This document shows, in pieces, positions 41,690 through 50,439 of a stretch of DNA of 52,415 nt. The notes below the pieces were generated by a model that ran no database searches, was not told where the DNA came from, and saw only the letters and a list, made by a program, of their open reading frames with translations. Positions within the stretch are counted from its first letter, which is position 1, and every line of letters begins with the position of its first letter. This DNA comes from a bacterium. GTDB taxonomy: Bacteria; CAYTYR01; UBA6262. The position numbers were made by a program, and so were the translations under genes. The stretch covers positions 1-52,415 of the forward strand of contig JAQTQE010000001.1 of assembly GCA_028712365.1 (NCBI GenBank). Direction: 5' to 3'.

Positions 41690-43784
41690 GAGTCCTATTG
41701 TAATTAAAACAACTAAAGTAGTCAAGCAGAAAAGCTTGCTTCTATGGGGTGGTATAGGAGCATTGGTATATGCCGGGTTTTTTATCCTGTCCCTGGCAGA
41801 CCAGCGACTTTTTTCCTATATGGGAGTAACTGCCCAACCGGCTGTGGATTTGATCAAGAAGCTTTTTTGGCAGGATATCCTGCTGATCCAGGCTAAGATC
41901 CTGGGAGTTTATATGCTTTTTGGTTTCCTGTTCGGGTTGGCCTGGTACTATTTCTGGTCGGCAATACTGGGAGCCAGGTTCTGGCTGATGAGATTGCGCG
42001 GTAAATTACCGGTCATGGTCTTTTCTTTGGCCGCGACCGAAGTTTTTCTCTTATTCTCCAGCATGCTTAAATATCCACAGGTATACAGTGAATATTTCCA
42101 TGAACGTGCGGGTTGGCGGCAAGCTTTACAAGTTTGGATCACATCTCACCTGCACCCGCTTTACTTCCAGGTAATAGCCTGGATCTTCTTCCTGCTTTTT
42201 ATCGTTTTCCTCTTTAAGAGATGGTCCTGGCTGGTGCGAATAATAGTCGTATCACTGGCTGTCTCAGCCCTGGTTTTCTGGGGATTACTGACTTTAACCC
42301 AGAAAACTTACCGGCACGACCTACCTGGCCCGAATGTCATTATAATCAGTGCTGATAGCTTGCGCAACGATCATGTTACCGCGGAATTGGCTCCCCACTT
42401 GACCGCCTTGGCGGAAAAGGGGACGCGTTTCCAGCAGTGCTATGTATCCTTACCGCGTACTTTCCCGCAATGGATCACGTATTTAAAAAGCCAATATCCC
42501 AGTGAACACGGGGTGCGTAATATGTTCCCAGATAAAGGTTTGCGTGATCAGGCCCAGGGTTCTCTTTGTTCAATACTGAAGAGCCATGGCTATAGCTCTG
42601 CCGTGGTCAGTGATTTTGCCGGCGATGTTTTTACCCGTTTCCAAGCTGGTTTTGATATAGTGAAAGCGCCGTATTTTAATTTTAACACCCTGATCGAACA
42701 GCGTTGTTTGGAAATGCACTACTTGTTGTTACCATATGTCCTGAACCAGACTGGACGGGATATTTTCCCGGTATTAAAGGAAATGGCTAATAATGGTGAT
42801 CCGCTATTATTGGCCCGGGAGGCAGAAGATATTATCACTGGCTTACAGGGACGGCAGAAATTTTTCCTGGTCCTATTCTCGTCGGTGACGCATTTCCCGT
42901 ACGCCGCGCCATATCCATATTATGCCAAATTTACAGAACCTAGATATAATGGCCGCTATAAATATTACAAACCGAACATCCCCGGAGAAAGCCTGTCTTT
43001 GCCTGCGGCGGATCTGGCACAGATCAGAGGATTATATAAAGGAGCGGTTCGCAGTTTTGATGATATGGTCGGCAGACTGTTGGCGTATTTAAAGAAAAAC
43101 AAGCTGGACCAAAATACGATCATAATAGTGCTCAGTGACCATGGAGAACAGTTATATGAGAACGGCTGGGGCCAGGGCCATGGAGAACATTTGCGGGGCC
43201 GGGCAGTGTTGAATGTCCCGTTGATCATCAACGCGCCCGGTGAAATCTTTCCGGTGCGGGAGCAAAACACTATAGTGCGGGATATAGATATCGCTCCGAC
43301 TATCCTGGACTTGGTACATATTCAAACGCCCGGAACCATGTCCGGCGTGAGCCTGCTACCCCTGGCCAGAGGGACCACCAGTAGTCTGAATTTGACTGCT
43401 TTTGCTGAAACCGGTTTGTGGTTCACTGATAAAGGAGATAATTTCTATCAGCGGCAGAGGATTATGTATCCTGACATTATTAGTCTGGGAGAGATCGACA
43501 GCACTTATAACAATGAAGTAGTGATTAAACCGGAATATCGCGCTTTGACCACGATCGCCAAGCACCGGATGGTCCGCACTGACCAGTATAAATTGATCTA
43601 TATCCCGACCAGGCAGGGGATACAATATGAATTGTATGATACCATTAAAGATCCCCAGGAATTAAACAATATTGCCGCGCAAGATCCCAAGACAATGAAG
43701 ATATTGCAAGAGCAACTATCCCGCTGGCTATCCCGGGACAAGAACAGTTCCTGGCGCAACGGGTATTTGATCCCTTACCCGTGA
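41688..43784 (+). CDS. Polytopic membrane sulfatase-like enzyme (LTA-synthase/phosphoethanolamine-transferase type)
   Basis: 698 residues. About four or five membrane spans (residues 15-205) precede a periplasmic alkaline-phosphatase-superfamily domain (about 215-680). Motifs: NVIIISADSLRNDH, HLTALAEKGTRFQQCY, nucleophile Thr in LPRTFPQW, VLSDHGEQLYENGWGQGHGEH, and IDIAPTILDLVHIQ. Thr instead of Cys at the nucleophile and the multi-span N-terminus resemble LtaS and EptA-type phospholipid headgroup transferases. A true arylsulfatase is less likely. ATG 41688 with an agagga site; the codon overlaps the start of the divergent gene. Its end overlaps the following gene by 4 bases (GTGA). Confidence 0.86.
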   Translation: MSPIVIKTTKVVKQKSLLLWGGIGALVYAGFFILSLADQRLFSYMGVTAQPAVDLIKKLFWQDILLIQAKILGVYMLFGFLFGLAWYYFWSAILGARFWLMRLRGKLPVMVFSLAATEVFLLFSSMLKYPQVYSEYFHERAGWRQALQVWITSHLHPLYFQVIAWIFFLLFIVFLFKRWSWLVRIIVVSLAVSALVFWGLLTLTQKTYRHDLPGPNVIIISADSLRNDHVTAELAPHLTALAEKGTRFQQCYVSLPRTFPQWITYLKSQYPSEHGVRNMFPDKGLRDQAQGSLCSILKSHGYSSAVVSDFAGDVFTRFQAGFDIVKAPYFNFNTLIEQRCLEMHYLLLPYVLNQTGRDIFPVLKEMANNGDPLLLAREAEDIITGLQGRQKFFLVLFSSVTHFPYAAPYPYYAKFTEPRYNGRYKYYKPNIPGESLSLPAADLAQIRGLYKGAVRSFDDMVGRLLAYLKKNKLDQNTIIIVLSDHGEQLYENGWGQGHGEHLRGRAVLNVPLIINAPGEIFPVREQNTIVRDIDIAPTILDLVHIQTPGTMSGVSLLPLARGTTSSLNLTAFAETGLWFTDKGDNFYQRQRIMYPDIISLGEIDSTYNNEVVIKPEYRALTTIAKHRMVRTDQYKLIYIPTRQGIQYELYDTIKDPQELNNIAAQDPKTMKILQEQLSRWLSRDKNSSWRNGYLIPYP

Positions 43785-45418
43785 GAAATGGGGAAGCAGT
43801 TTTGTCTAACACAAAAGCCTGGACCGCGGGCGCCTTATTACTGGTCGTTATATTCACTATTTTGATCAGGGTCCCTTATCTTAATGTCCCTTTGGAACGG
43901 GATGAAGGGGGATATGCCTATATCGCCTGGCGGATGGAGCAGGGTGAAATCCCTTATAAAGATATTTATGATAACAAACCGCCTGGCATATATTTCCTTT
44001 ACTTTATTATCCTGAAATTCTTCGGCTCTACCGCCAAAGCGATACATCTTTTTATGTGCTGGTGGGTAGTGTTGGAAGTTTTACTCCTGTATAAATTAAG
44101 TGCCGACCTATTCAATAATAAAACAATAGGATTGATCGCCGCCGCTATTTTCTCCCTGGTCATCAGCGAACCAGGGGTGCTGGGCAGCGCGGCTAACACT
44201 GAGATATTCATGCTCTTACCGGTGCTAGCCAGCTACGTGGTATTGTTATGGCCGCGGGTCGCCGGTACGCGGCCAACCTTTTTTATTTGCGGCTTGTTAC
44301 AGGGTATCGCTTTTATTTTCAAGCCGGTAAGTATTTTTAATTGGCTGGGGATCTTGGCCTATTTGTTTTATAAAGCTAAGGCCGAAAAGCAATATCCGGC
44401 TTTCTTTATGCAAGTCCTGGGATCGCTCCTGGGATTTTTTGTCGTGCCACTGTTGTCCCTGCTGTATTTCTGGTACCATGGTGCCGTGGCCGACCTGGTT
44501 TATTGGTCTTTTAGTTATAATATGGATTATTTGAGCAGTGGCGGGGCCAGGTGGAGTCAGGAGGCATTTTTGCTTTTTTGGCGGAGATTTGGTCTTATCT
44601 TGAAGAGTGACCTGGTATTTTGGCTGTTTTGTTTATACGCTCTTATCCTGCTCTGCCGGGAAAAAGCAGAAGCCGCGGTCCTGGTCCTGACCTGGCTGGT
44701 GCTGTCTTTCTGCGGAGTCACTGCGGGGAAACGTTTCTTCCCGCACTATTTTCTCCAGGTCATGCCGCCGTTGTCTGTGGCCGCGGCTTGGGGAATCTGG
44801 CAGGCGAGCCGGATAAAACGTTCTTTAAGTTACGCGTTGGCGGCGGTAACTATCATTTGGTCTTTAACGGCAAATTATAAATACCTGTTCTCTTATTCTC
44901 CGGACCAGATCTCCGAGCGGATCTATACGGTGAATCCCTTTGTCGAAGCAAAGCAGGTCGCTTCTTTCCTGGCTGCGCGGACATTACCTTCGGAAACGAT
45001 CGCTATATTAGGATCAGAACCTGAAATATTATTTTACGCGCAACGCAAGAGCGCCACCAGGTATATATATTTTCATCATATTTTATGGCGGAAAACACCG
45101 GCGGCTGTTTTGCAGCGGCAAAGAGCAGCGGTCGCGGAAATAGAAAATAGCGATCCCCGGTACCTGGTAGCGATCAATATCAATGCTTCGGTAGGAAAAA
45201 ATGATGATACTCCGGACTACTTGTTTGAGAAAATGCGGCGGATCATAAAAGACAGGTATTATCTGGATGGATTTGTCAATATGAAGAGAGGGGTGACCCG
45301 CTATGTCTTTGGCCGGGAACAGATAGAAAGATCTGCCGGGAGGCCAGACGCGGAGCAGCCGCAAATTATGATCTATAAAAGGAACAGCATCTTATATATT
45401 GACAAACAGAAACTATAA
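43781..45418 (+). CDS. GT39/ArnT-like polytopic glycosyltransferase
   Basis: 545 residues with about ten or more membrane spans in the first 370 residues. The first periplasmic loop reads VPLERDEGGYAYIAWRMEQG, then YDNKPPGIYFLY, the signature of PMT/ArnT-type GT-C enzymes with the catalytic Asp in RDE. These move a sugar from a polyprenyl-phosphate carrier to lipid or protein outside the cytoplasm. GTG 43781 overlaps the upstream stop by 4 bases but lacks a clear ribosome site; TTG 43802, behind gggga, is an alternative that removes seven residues. It is the last gene of the glycan cluster. A promoter for the pilus genes lies over its 3' end. Confidence 0.87.
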   Translation: MRNGEAVLSNTKAWTAGALLLVVIFTILIRVPYLNVPLERDEGGYAYIAWRMEQGEIPYKDIYDNKPPGIYFLYFIILKFFGSTAKAIHLFMCWWVVLEVLLLYKLSADLFNNKTIGLIAAAIFSLVISEPGVLGSAANTEIFMLLPVLASYVVLLWPRVAGTRPTFFICGLLQGIAFIFKPVSIFNWLGILAYLFYKAKAEKQYPAFFMQVLGSLLGFFVVPLLSLLYFWYHGAVADLVYWSFSYNMDYLSSGGARWSQEAFLLFWRRFGLILKSDLVFWLFCLYALILLCREKAEAAVLVLTWLVLSFCGVTAGKRFFPHYFLQVMPPLSVAAAWGIWQASRIKRSLSYALAAVTIIWSLTANYKYLFSYSPDQISERIYTVNPFVEAKQVASFLAARTLPSETIAILGSEPEILFYAQRKSATRYIYFHHILWRKTPAAVLQRQRAAVAEIENSDPRYLVAININASVGKNDDTPDYLFEKMRRIIKDRYYLDGFVNMKRGVTRYVFGREQIERSAGRPDAEQPQIMIYKRNSILYIDKQKL

Positions 45419-45428
45419 ACTATATAAT
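45399..45428 (+). promoter_or_regulatory. Near-consensus promoter for the pilus operon
   Basis: ttgaca (45399-45404), 18-base spacer, tataat (45423-45428). The -35 lies inside the end of the GT39 gene. It leaves a leader of about 80 bases before pilB. Confidence 0.75.
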
Positions 45429-45511
45429 ACCAGAAAGAACCCAGAAAAATAATTACATCGTTCCCGTAGGTAAATTGTTATTATTTTAGAATTGGTATTA
45501 CTGGAGAACGG

Positions 45512-47212
45512 ATGCCGGATAAAGCAAGCAAGAAACGATTAGGAGAAATGCTGATCGACTCTGGCGTGATCAATGAGCGCCAGTTGCAGGAAGCCCTCGA
45601 AGCCCAGAAACGTACCGGCGAACGACTCGGGAAAACGTTGGTGAAATTAGGTTTTATCGACGAAGAAAAATTAATGGATTTCCTGGGCCAGCAACTGGGC
45701 ATTCCCCATATCAATATGGGGACCTATATCATCGACCCTGAAGTCATCAGGCTGATCCCGGAAAAAATGGCCCGCAAGTACCAGTCCATTCCCCTGTTTA
45801 AAATTGAAAACGTGCTCACCGTCGCCATGGCTGATCCTTTTGACGTCATGGCTATCGATAATCTCAAGTATATCACCAAATGTGAAATTGAACCCGCCAT
45901 CGCCACTGAAGTGGAGATCCTCAAAGCTATTGACCAGTATTACCGTTCCCTGGAAGCCATCCAGCAGATCACCCAGGACCAGAATGTACAGGTTGAAGAA
46001 GAGACTGGTGATGAGGAGATGGACCTGGGCAAGATGGGTGATGCCGCTGAAGACGGGCCGGTCATTAAACTAGTCAATGCCATCATCATGCAAGCCATCC
46101 AGAACCGGGCCAGCGATATACACATCGAACCAGACCGTAATATTGTCCGGATACGGTACCGCATAGATGGAGTATTGCGCGAGATCATGACCCCTCCGAA
46201 ACGGCTGCACTCAGTCATCACTTCCAGAATTAAAGTCATGGCTGATTTAGACATCGCCGAGAAACGTATGCCGCAGGATGGACGTTTTCACGTGCGCCTG
46301 TGGGATAAAGGTATTGACTTCCGTGTTTCCACCTTGCCGACCATCAATGGCGAAAAGATAGTCATGAGAATCCTGGATAAAACCTCTTTCTTGTTCGGTT
46401 TGGGGCAATTGGGATTTCAGCCCACGGTGCTGGAACAGTTTGATTCCCTGATCAAAAAACCGTACGGCATAGTCCTGGTCACCGGACCTACCGGCAGTGG
46501 TAAAACCACTTCACTCTACGCGGCCCTTGATAAGATCAATACTTTAGATAAAAATATCATTACGATCGAGGATCCGGTGGAATACGAATTGAAAATGGTC
46601 AACCAGGTGCAAGTCAACACCAGGATCGGCCTGAATTTCAGTGACGTCCTGCGTTCCGTGTTGCGGCAAGACCCTAACGTCATCATGGTCGGTGAGATCC
46701 GTGATAAAGACACGGCGGACATCGCTATCCGTTCCGCCCTGACCGGCCATTTGGTGTTTTCCACCATTCATACCAATGACGCGCCTGGAGCGATCACCAG
46801 ATTGTTGGATATGGGTATTGAACCATTCCTGATCTCTTCCGGTATTTTAGGCGTATTGGCCCAGCGTCTGGTGCGCAAACTTTGCCCGACCTGCAAAGAA
46901 CCTTATACCCCGTCCAAGGAAGTGCTCGAAAGATTCGGTTATGATCCTAGCCAGGAATACACGTTCTATAAACCAGTCGGCTGCAAAGAATGCCAAAAGA
47001 TCGGTTACAAAGGCCGGCTGGGCATCTATGAAATGATGATGAGCGAACGCCGTATCCGCGATCTTATCATGACGCGCCCTTCGACGGAAACGTTAAAACA
47101 AGCGGCAGTGGAAAATGGTATGATCACGTTGAAGGAAGACGGCTTGGATAAAGTCAAAAAAGGTATCACCAGTATCGAAGAAGTGGTCCGGGTAGTTACG
47201 GAACAAGAGTAA
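45512..47212 (+). CDS. pilB: Type IV pilus / type II secretion assembly ATPase
   Basis: 566 residues. The N-terminal MshEN/T2SSE_N domain (about 1-150: RLGEMLIDSGVINERQLQEAL, GIPHINMGTYIIDPEVIRLIPEKMARKY) is a known c-di-GMP-binding fold in this family. The ATPase core has Walker A GPTGSGKTTS (about 326-335), the Asp and His boxes and VGEIRDKDTADIA. The four-Cys zinc site (CPTCKEPY, CKECQKIGYKGRLG) marks PilB/GspE rather than the retraction ATPase PilT. It powers pilus or pseudopilus extension at the inner membrane. Next come an HD-GYP protein, PilC and pilins. Confidence 0.95.
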   Translation: MPDKASKKRLGEMLIDSGVINERQLQEALEAQKRTGERLGKTLVKLGFIDEEKLMDFLGQQLGIPHINMGTYIIDPEVIRLIPEKMARKYQSIPLFKIENVLTVAMADPFDVMAIDNLKYITKCEIEPAIATEVEILKAIDQYYRSLEAIQQITQDQNVQVEEETGDEEMDLGKMGDAAEDGPVIKLVNAIIMQAIQNRASDIHIEPDRNIVRIRYRIDGVLREIMTPPKRLHSVITSRIKVMADLDIAEKRMPQDGRFHVRLWDKGIDFRVSTLPTINGEKIVMRILDKTSFLFGLGQLGFQPTVLEQFDSLIKKPYGIVLVTGPTGSGKTTSLYAALDKINTLDKNIITIEDPVEYELKMVNQVQVNTRIGLNFSDVLRSVLRQDPNVIMVGEIRDKDTADIAIRSALTGHLVFSTIHTNDAPGAITRLLDMGIEPFLISSGILGVLAQRLVRKLCPTCKEPYTPSKEVLERFGYDPSQEYTFYKPVGCKECQKIGYKGRLGIYEMMMSERRIRDLIMTRPSTETLKQAAVENGMITLKEDGLDKVKKGITSIEEVVRVVTEQE

Positions 47213-47218
47213 GAAAGA

Positions 47219-47327
47219 CAAATTCGAAATTCTAAATCCTAAATTCTAAATAATTTCAAAATACAAAATATAAATGTTTTGGAAATTTGGCATTGTTTAG
47301 AAATTAGATATTAGAACTTAGGATTTG
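47219..47327. repeat. Intergenic inverted repeat, AT-rich 'attctaaa' family
   Basis: The arms 47219-47250 and 47296-47327 are about 78% complementary over 32 bases. An exact 18-bp block (47220-47237) recurs at 50271-50288 after pilC. The element fills the whole pilB-HD-GYP gap. Confidence 0.7.
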
Positions 47328-47336
47328 AGGTAAACT

Positions 47337-49019
47337 ATGGTTGATAAACCTATTTTTTTAGTCTGGGAAATAGCGGTCATATTCATGGCTATCGGCAGTT
47401 TAGTTGTCGGTTACCGTAATTACACTAAGGGTTTAATGAATGTATGGAGCGTGATCAGCAACAGCTTGTTGGTGCTGTGGAGCTTGGTCCAGGGGATTTC
47501 TTTTTTCCTGGTGATCGATAACCTGAAGTATGTTAGCTTAGTGATTATTGCCGTTCTGGCTGGCGGGAATATTTTTGTTTCCCTGAAAAGCCAGTCTTTG
47601 TCCACTGCCGGATTGACCATTGCCAGCCTGGGTTTATTAACCGGGGAAAGCCTGCTGTTCACCAATGGCGATCTCCTGGCCTGGACCGGGCGTATGGCCC
47701 AACTGGTGGGGTTAGGTTTCTGGTCCACATTCCTGTTGCTGCCAAAGATGGAAGCTAAATTCAGGAAAGAAACGCAGAAACTGCAAAATATGCTGGCAGA
47801 AAAAGAAACGGTGCTGCAGCAGCAATCCCTGGAAGCCGAGGCCGGGAAAAAGCATTTGGTTGCCCTGGAGGAAAATTTGACGCAGCAGGTGGATAAAAAT
47901 AATAAATTATCCATCTTCCCCCAGATCGCAAAAAGTATGGGATCGTGCGCGGACCGGGAACAGATATTAAGCACTATCCCGGAAGAAATCGCCAAGATCT
48001 GGAAAGTGCAGATGTGCGGTTTATATCTTTGGGAAGAGGAATTGGAAGCTTTAGTCCTGAAGTATGGCGCAGGCTATGAACCAAATTTTATTAATCGCCT
48101 TAGTTTTAAGAAAGGCGAAGGGCTGGTAGGCTGGACCGCGGTGGAGAGCAAGCCGCTCAGGCTGGCTGATCCGGCCAATGATCCCCGTTTTAAAGATAAA
48201 TATAACCTCCTAGTGAAAAATAGCAGTAAAATGATCACTTTTAAGGCGATGCTGCTGGCTCCGGTCAATATCGGGGAGAAAAGCCTGGGGATCATAGAAG
48301 TAATAAATTATACCGGTTGGAAAGACCGGGTGAGCCAGCAGGTATTCAGCGCGGAAGATGAACATATGCTCTATACCCTGGCCAACCAGATAGCGCTGTT
48401 CCTGCAGACCGTAGTGAACTATGAAGAAAGCCGGGAAGCTTACCTGGATATCATCCGTTCCCTGGTGAATGCCATTGAAGCGCGGGATCCTTATACCCGC
48501 GGCCATTCGGAACAAACGACAAAATACGCTGTCTCCATTGCCCAGAAAATGGCCTTGCCGGCGGAAGCCATCGAGGTTGTCCGCTATGCCGCCAGTTTGC
48601 ATGATATCGGCAAGATCGGCATTAAAGAGAATATTCTTAAAAAAGTTAAAAAGCTGACTGCTGACGAATATTCACACATTAAGAACCATCCTTTTATGGG
48701 AGCGCAGATACTCAAACCCATCAAGAGCTTGCAGGAAGTTATCCCGATCGTGTACCACCATCATGAACGATACGATGGCAAGGGGTATCTGGACGGATTA
48801 CAACGGGATGAGATACCCATAGGCGCCAGGATCTTAAGCGTGGCTGATTCATTTGAAGCTATGACCAGTGACCGGCCATATCACAAAGGATTGCCAAAAG
48901 AAGAAGCTATGGAACAATTAAAAAAATCATCCGGCACCCAATTTGATCCGCATGTAGTCAATGCTTTTATGGAAGTAATGGAAGAAGAAAGCCTTAAACC
49001 TATCGGTGCGGGGAGATAG
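47337..49019 (+). CDS. Membrane GAF-HD-GYP protein, probable c-di-GMP phosphodiesterase
   Basis: 560 residues: about four or five membrane spans (5-130), a coiled coil (135-185), GAF (about 195-355: CGLYLWEEELEALVLKYGAG, GEGLVGWTAVESKPLRLADP) and HD-GYP (about 370-550). H422-D423 are in SLHDIGKIG, the further His are in NHPFMGAQ and VYHHHERYDG, then IPIGARILSVADSFEAMTSDRPY. The GYP motif is GYL (residues 483-485). Such domains hydrolyse c-di-GMP or cGAMP with bound iron. It lies between pilB and pilC; since MshEN domains of PilB-type ATPases can bind c-di-GMP, local control of pilus assembly is an attractive inference. Leu for Pro in GYP may reduce or change activity. Confidence 0.9.
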   Translation: MVDKPIFLVWEIAVIFMAIGSLVVGYRNYTKGLMNVWSVISNSLLVLWSLVQGISFFLVIDNLKYVSLVIIAVLAGGNIFVSLKSQSLSTAGLTIASLGLLTGESLLFTNGDLLAWTGRMAQLVGLGFWSTFLLLPKMEAKFRKETQKLQNMLAEKETVLQQQSLEAEAGKKHLVALEENLTQQVDKNNKLSIFPQIAKSMGSCADREQILSTIPEEIAKIWKVQMCGLYLWEEELEALVLKYGAGYEPNFINRLSFKKGEGLVGWTAVESKPLRLADPANDPRFKDKYNLLVKNSSKMITFKAMLLAPVNIGEKSLGIIEVINYTGWKDRVSQQVFSAEDEHMLYTLANQIALFLQTVVNYEESREAYLDIIRSLVNAIEARDPYTRGHSEQTTKYAVSIAQKMALPAEAIEVVRYAASLHDIGKIGIKENILKKVKKLTADEYSHIKNHPFMGAQILKPIKSLQEVIPIVYHHHERYDGKGYLDGLQRDEIPIGARILSVADSFEAMTSDRPYHKGLPKEEAMEQLKKSSGTQFDPHVVNAFMEVMEEESLKPIGAGR

Positions 49020-49028
49020 GACACTATT

Positions 49029-50249
49029 ATGCCTATATTCACTTACCTGGCTTTTGATAAGGGCGGTAAAAAAGTAAAAGGTTCTATTGATGCCGCCAAT
49101 CAGATATTGGCCAGTATCGCCTTAAAAAAGCAAGGTCTTTTCGTTCAAAAATTAGCCCCTGAAAAAAAAGGCGGGCTGAATATTAACCTGAACGAAATGT
49201 TCATCAAGATCACCACTCGCGACAAGGGTATTTTCAGCCAGCAATTGTCGACGATGATCGGCGCCGGCCTGGCTTTGACCAAATGTCTTGACGTGCTTGC
49301 CAACCAAACCGTGAATCCTAAATTCAAACGGGTGATCGCCCAAGTGTCCAAGGATATTAGCCATGGTAATTCCCTGTCCTGGGCAGTAGCGCGTCATCCG
49401 ACGGTCTTTGATAATTTGTTTATCAGTATGATCAAAGTAGGTGAAAGCGGCGGGGAAATGGATAAAATACTGATCCAATGGGCGACCTTCATGGAACGAG
49501 ATGAAGAGATCCGCGGCCGCTTGAAAGCAGCTTTAATGTATCCTTTTATTCTAAGTATTATCAGCGCGATAGCCGTTACCTTCCTGATCGTGTTTGTTTT
49601 GCCAACTTTTACCAATATCTTTGCCTCTTCCGGGGTGCAATTGCCGGGACCGACCCGGGTTTTGCTCTTTATCAGTGATATGCTTAAAAAGAGATTTTTG
49701 ATCCTGATCGCGCTGGCGATAGTAATTTATATCAGTTATGGTAAATTCAGCAAAACCAAGAAAGGCCGGTATACGGTTGATATGTTCATGTTAAAAATGC
49801 CGATTTTTGGCTCTTTACAGCATAAGATGATCCTGACGCGTTTTACCCGGACTTTTGGCGTGATGCTAAGTGCTGGAGTGCCGATCATTGAGTCTTTAAA
49901 TATTTCCCGGGATATCGTGGGCAATGTCTGTATGGCTGAAGTCCTGGATAATGTCATCGATTCAGTGAAACAAGGCGGGGATATGGGCGGCCCCTTTGCC
50001 AAAAGTCCACTAATACCGCCCATGATCGCGAATATGATACCGGTCGGTGAAGTTACCGGGACGATCGAAAAGATATTGGTTAAAATAGCCGACTTTTATG
50101 AACGGGAAGTGGATTTTATGATCAGGAATCTGTCCAGTATCCTGGAGCCGGTCATGATCCTTTTTATGGGCATATTGGTCGGGTTTATTGCCATGTCCCT
50201 GGTATTGCCGATGTATGATATGATCAAGGTGGCGCGGGCAGGAGCGTAA
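49029..50249 (+). CDS. pilC: Inner-membrane platform protein of type IV pilus / type II secretion
   Basis: 406 residues, normal PilC/GspF size. Two T2SSF domains lie at about 70-190 and 270-395. The first shows FSQQLSTMIGAGLALTKCLDVL and IKVGESGGEMDKIL; the second shows FTRTFGVMLSAGVPIIESL and IPVGEVTGTIEKIL. Three membrane helices are visible (about 170-195, 220-240 and 375-398). It couples the ATPase to pilin insertion. The gene starts 9 bases after the HD-GYP gene, so both are probably co-transcribed. A new promoter precedes the pilins. Confidence 0.95.
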   Translation: MPIFTYLAFDKGGKKVKGSIDAANQILASIALKKQGLFVQKLAPEKKGGLNINLNEMFIKITTRDKGIFSQQLSTMIGAGLALTKCLDVLANQTVNPKFKRVIAQVSKDISHGNSLSWAVARHPTVFDNLFISMIKVGESGGEMDKILIQWATFMERDEEIRGRLKAALMYPFILSIISAIAVTFLIVFVLPTFTNIFASSGVQLPGPTRVLLFISDMLKKRFLILIALAIVIYISYGKFSKTKKGRYTVDMFMLKMPIFGSLQHKMILTRFTRTFGVMLSAGVPIIESLNISRDIVGNVCMAEVLDNVIDSVKQGGDMGGPFAKSPLIPPMIANMIPVGEVTGTIEKILVKIADFYEREVDFMIRNLSSILEPVMILFMGILVGFIAMSLVLPMYDMIKVARAGA

Positions 50250-50254
50250 AAAGA

Positions 50255-50305
50255 ACAAATTCTAAATTATAAATTCGAAATTCTAAATAAATTCAAAGCT
50301 CAAAA
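50255..50305. repeat. Second copy of the AT-rich 'attctaaa' repeat
   Basis: Repeated aaattctaaat-type units; the exact 18-bp block at 50271-50288 matches 47220-47237. Only one arm is apparent here. Confidence 0.65.
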
Positions 50306-50377
50306 AAGCAATAAATAATATCAGAAAAAAGAGCTAAGATATAGACGAAAAACCGTAAATTACCCTCCCGAAACCGC

Positions 50378-50406
50378 TTGACAAAAGCAGTATTCCGCTT
50401 TATATT
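50378..50406 (+). promoter_or_regulatory. Strong sigma-70-type promoter for the pilin genes
   Basis: ttgaca (50378-50383), 17-base spacer, tatatt (50401-50406), 34 bases before the first pilin ATG. Confidence 0.75.
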
Positions 50407-50439
50407 TATACTGGGGGGTGGTACGGAGCGGAGGATAAT

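Noticed and set aside
41690-41725. TTG start for the - strand phosphoesterase
   Set aside because: No ribosome site precedes it; ATG 41689 has atagga at good spacing. It is not excluded, and would lengthen the overlap.
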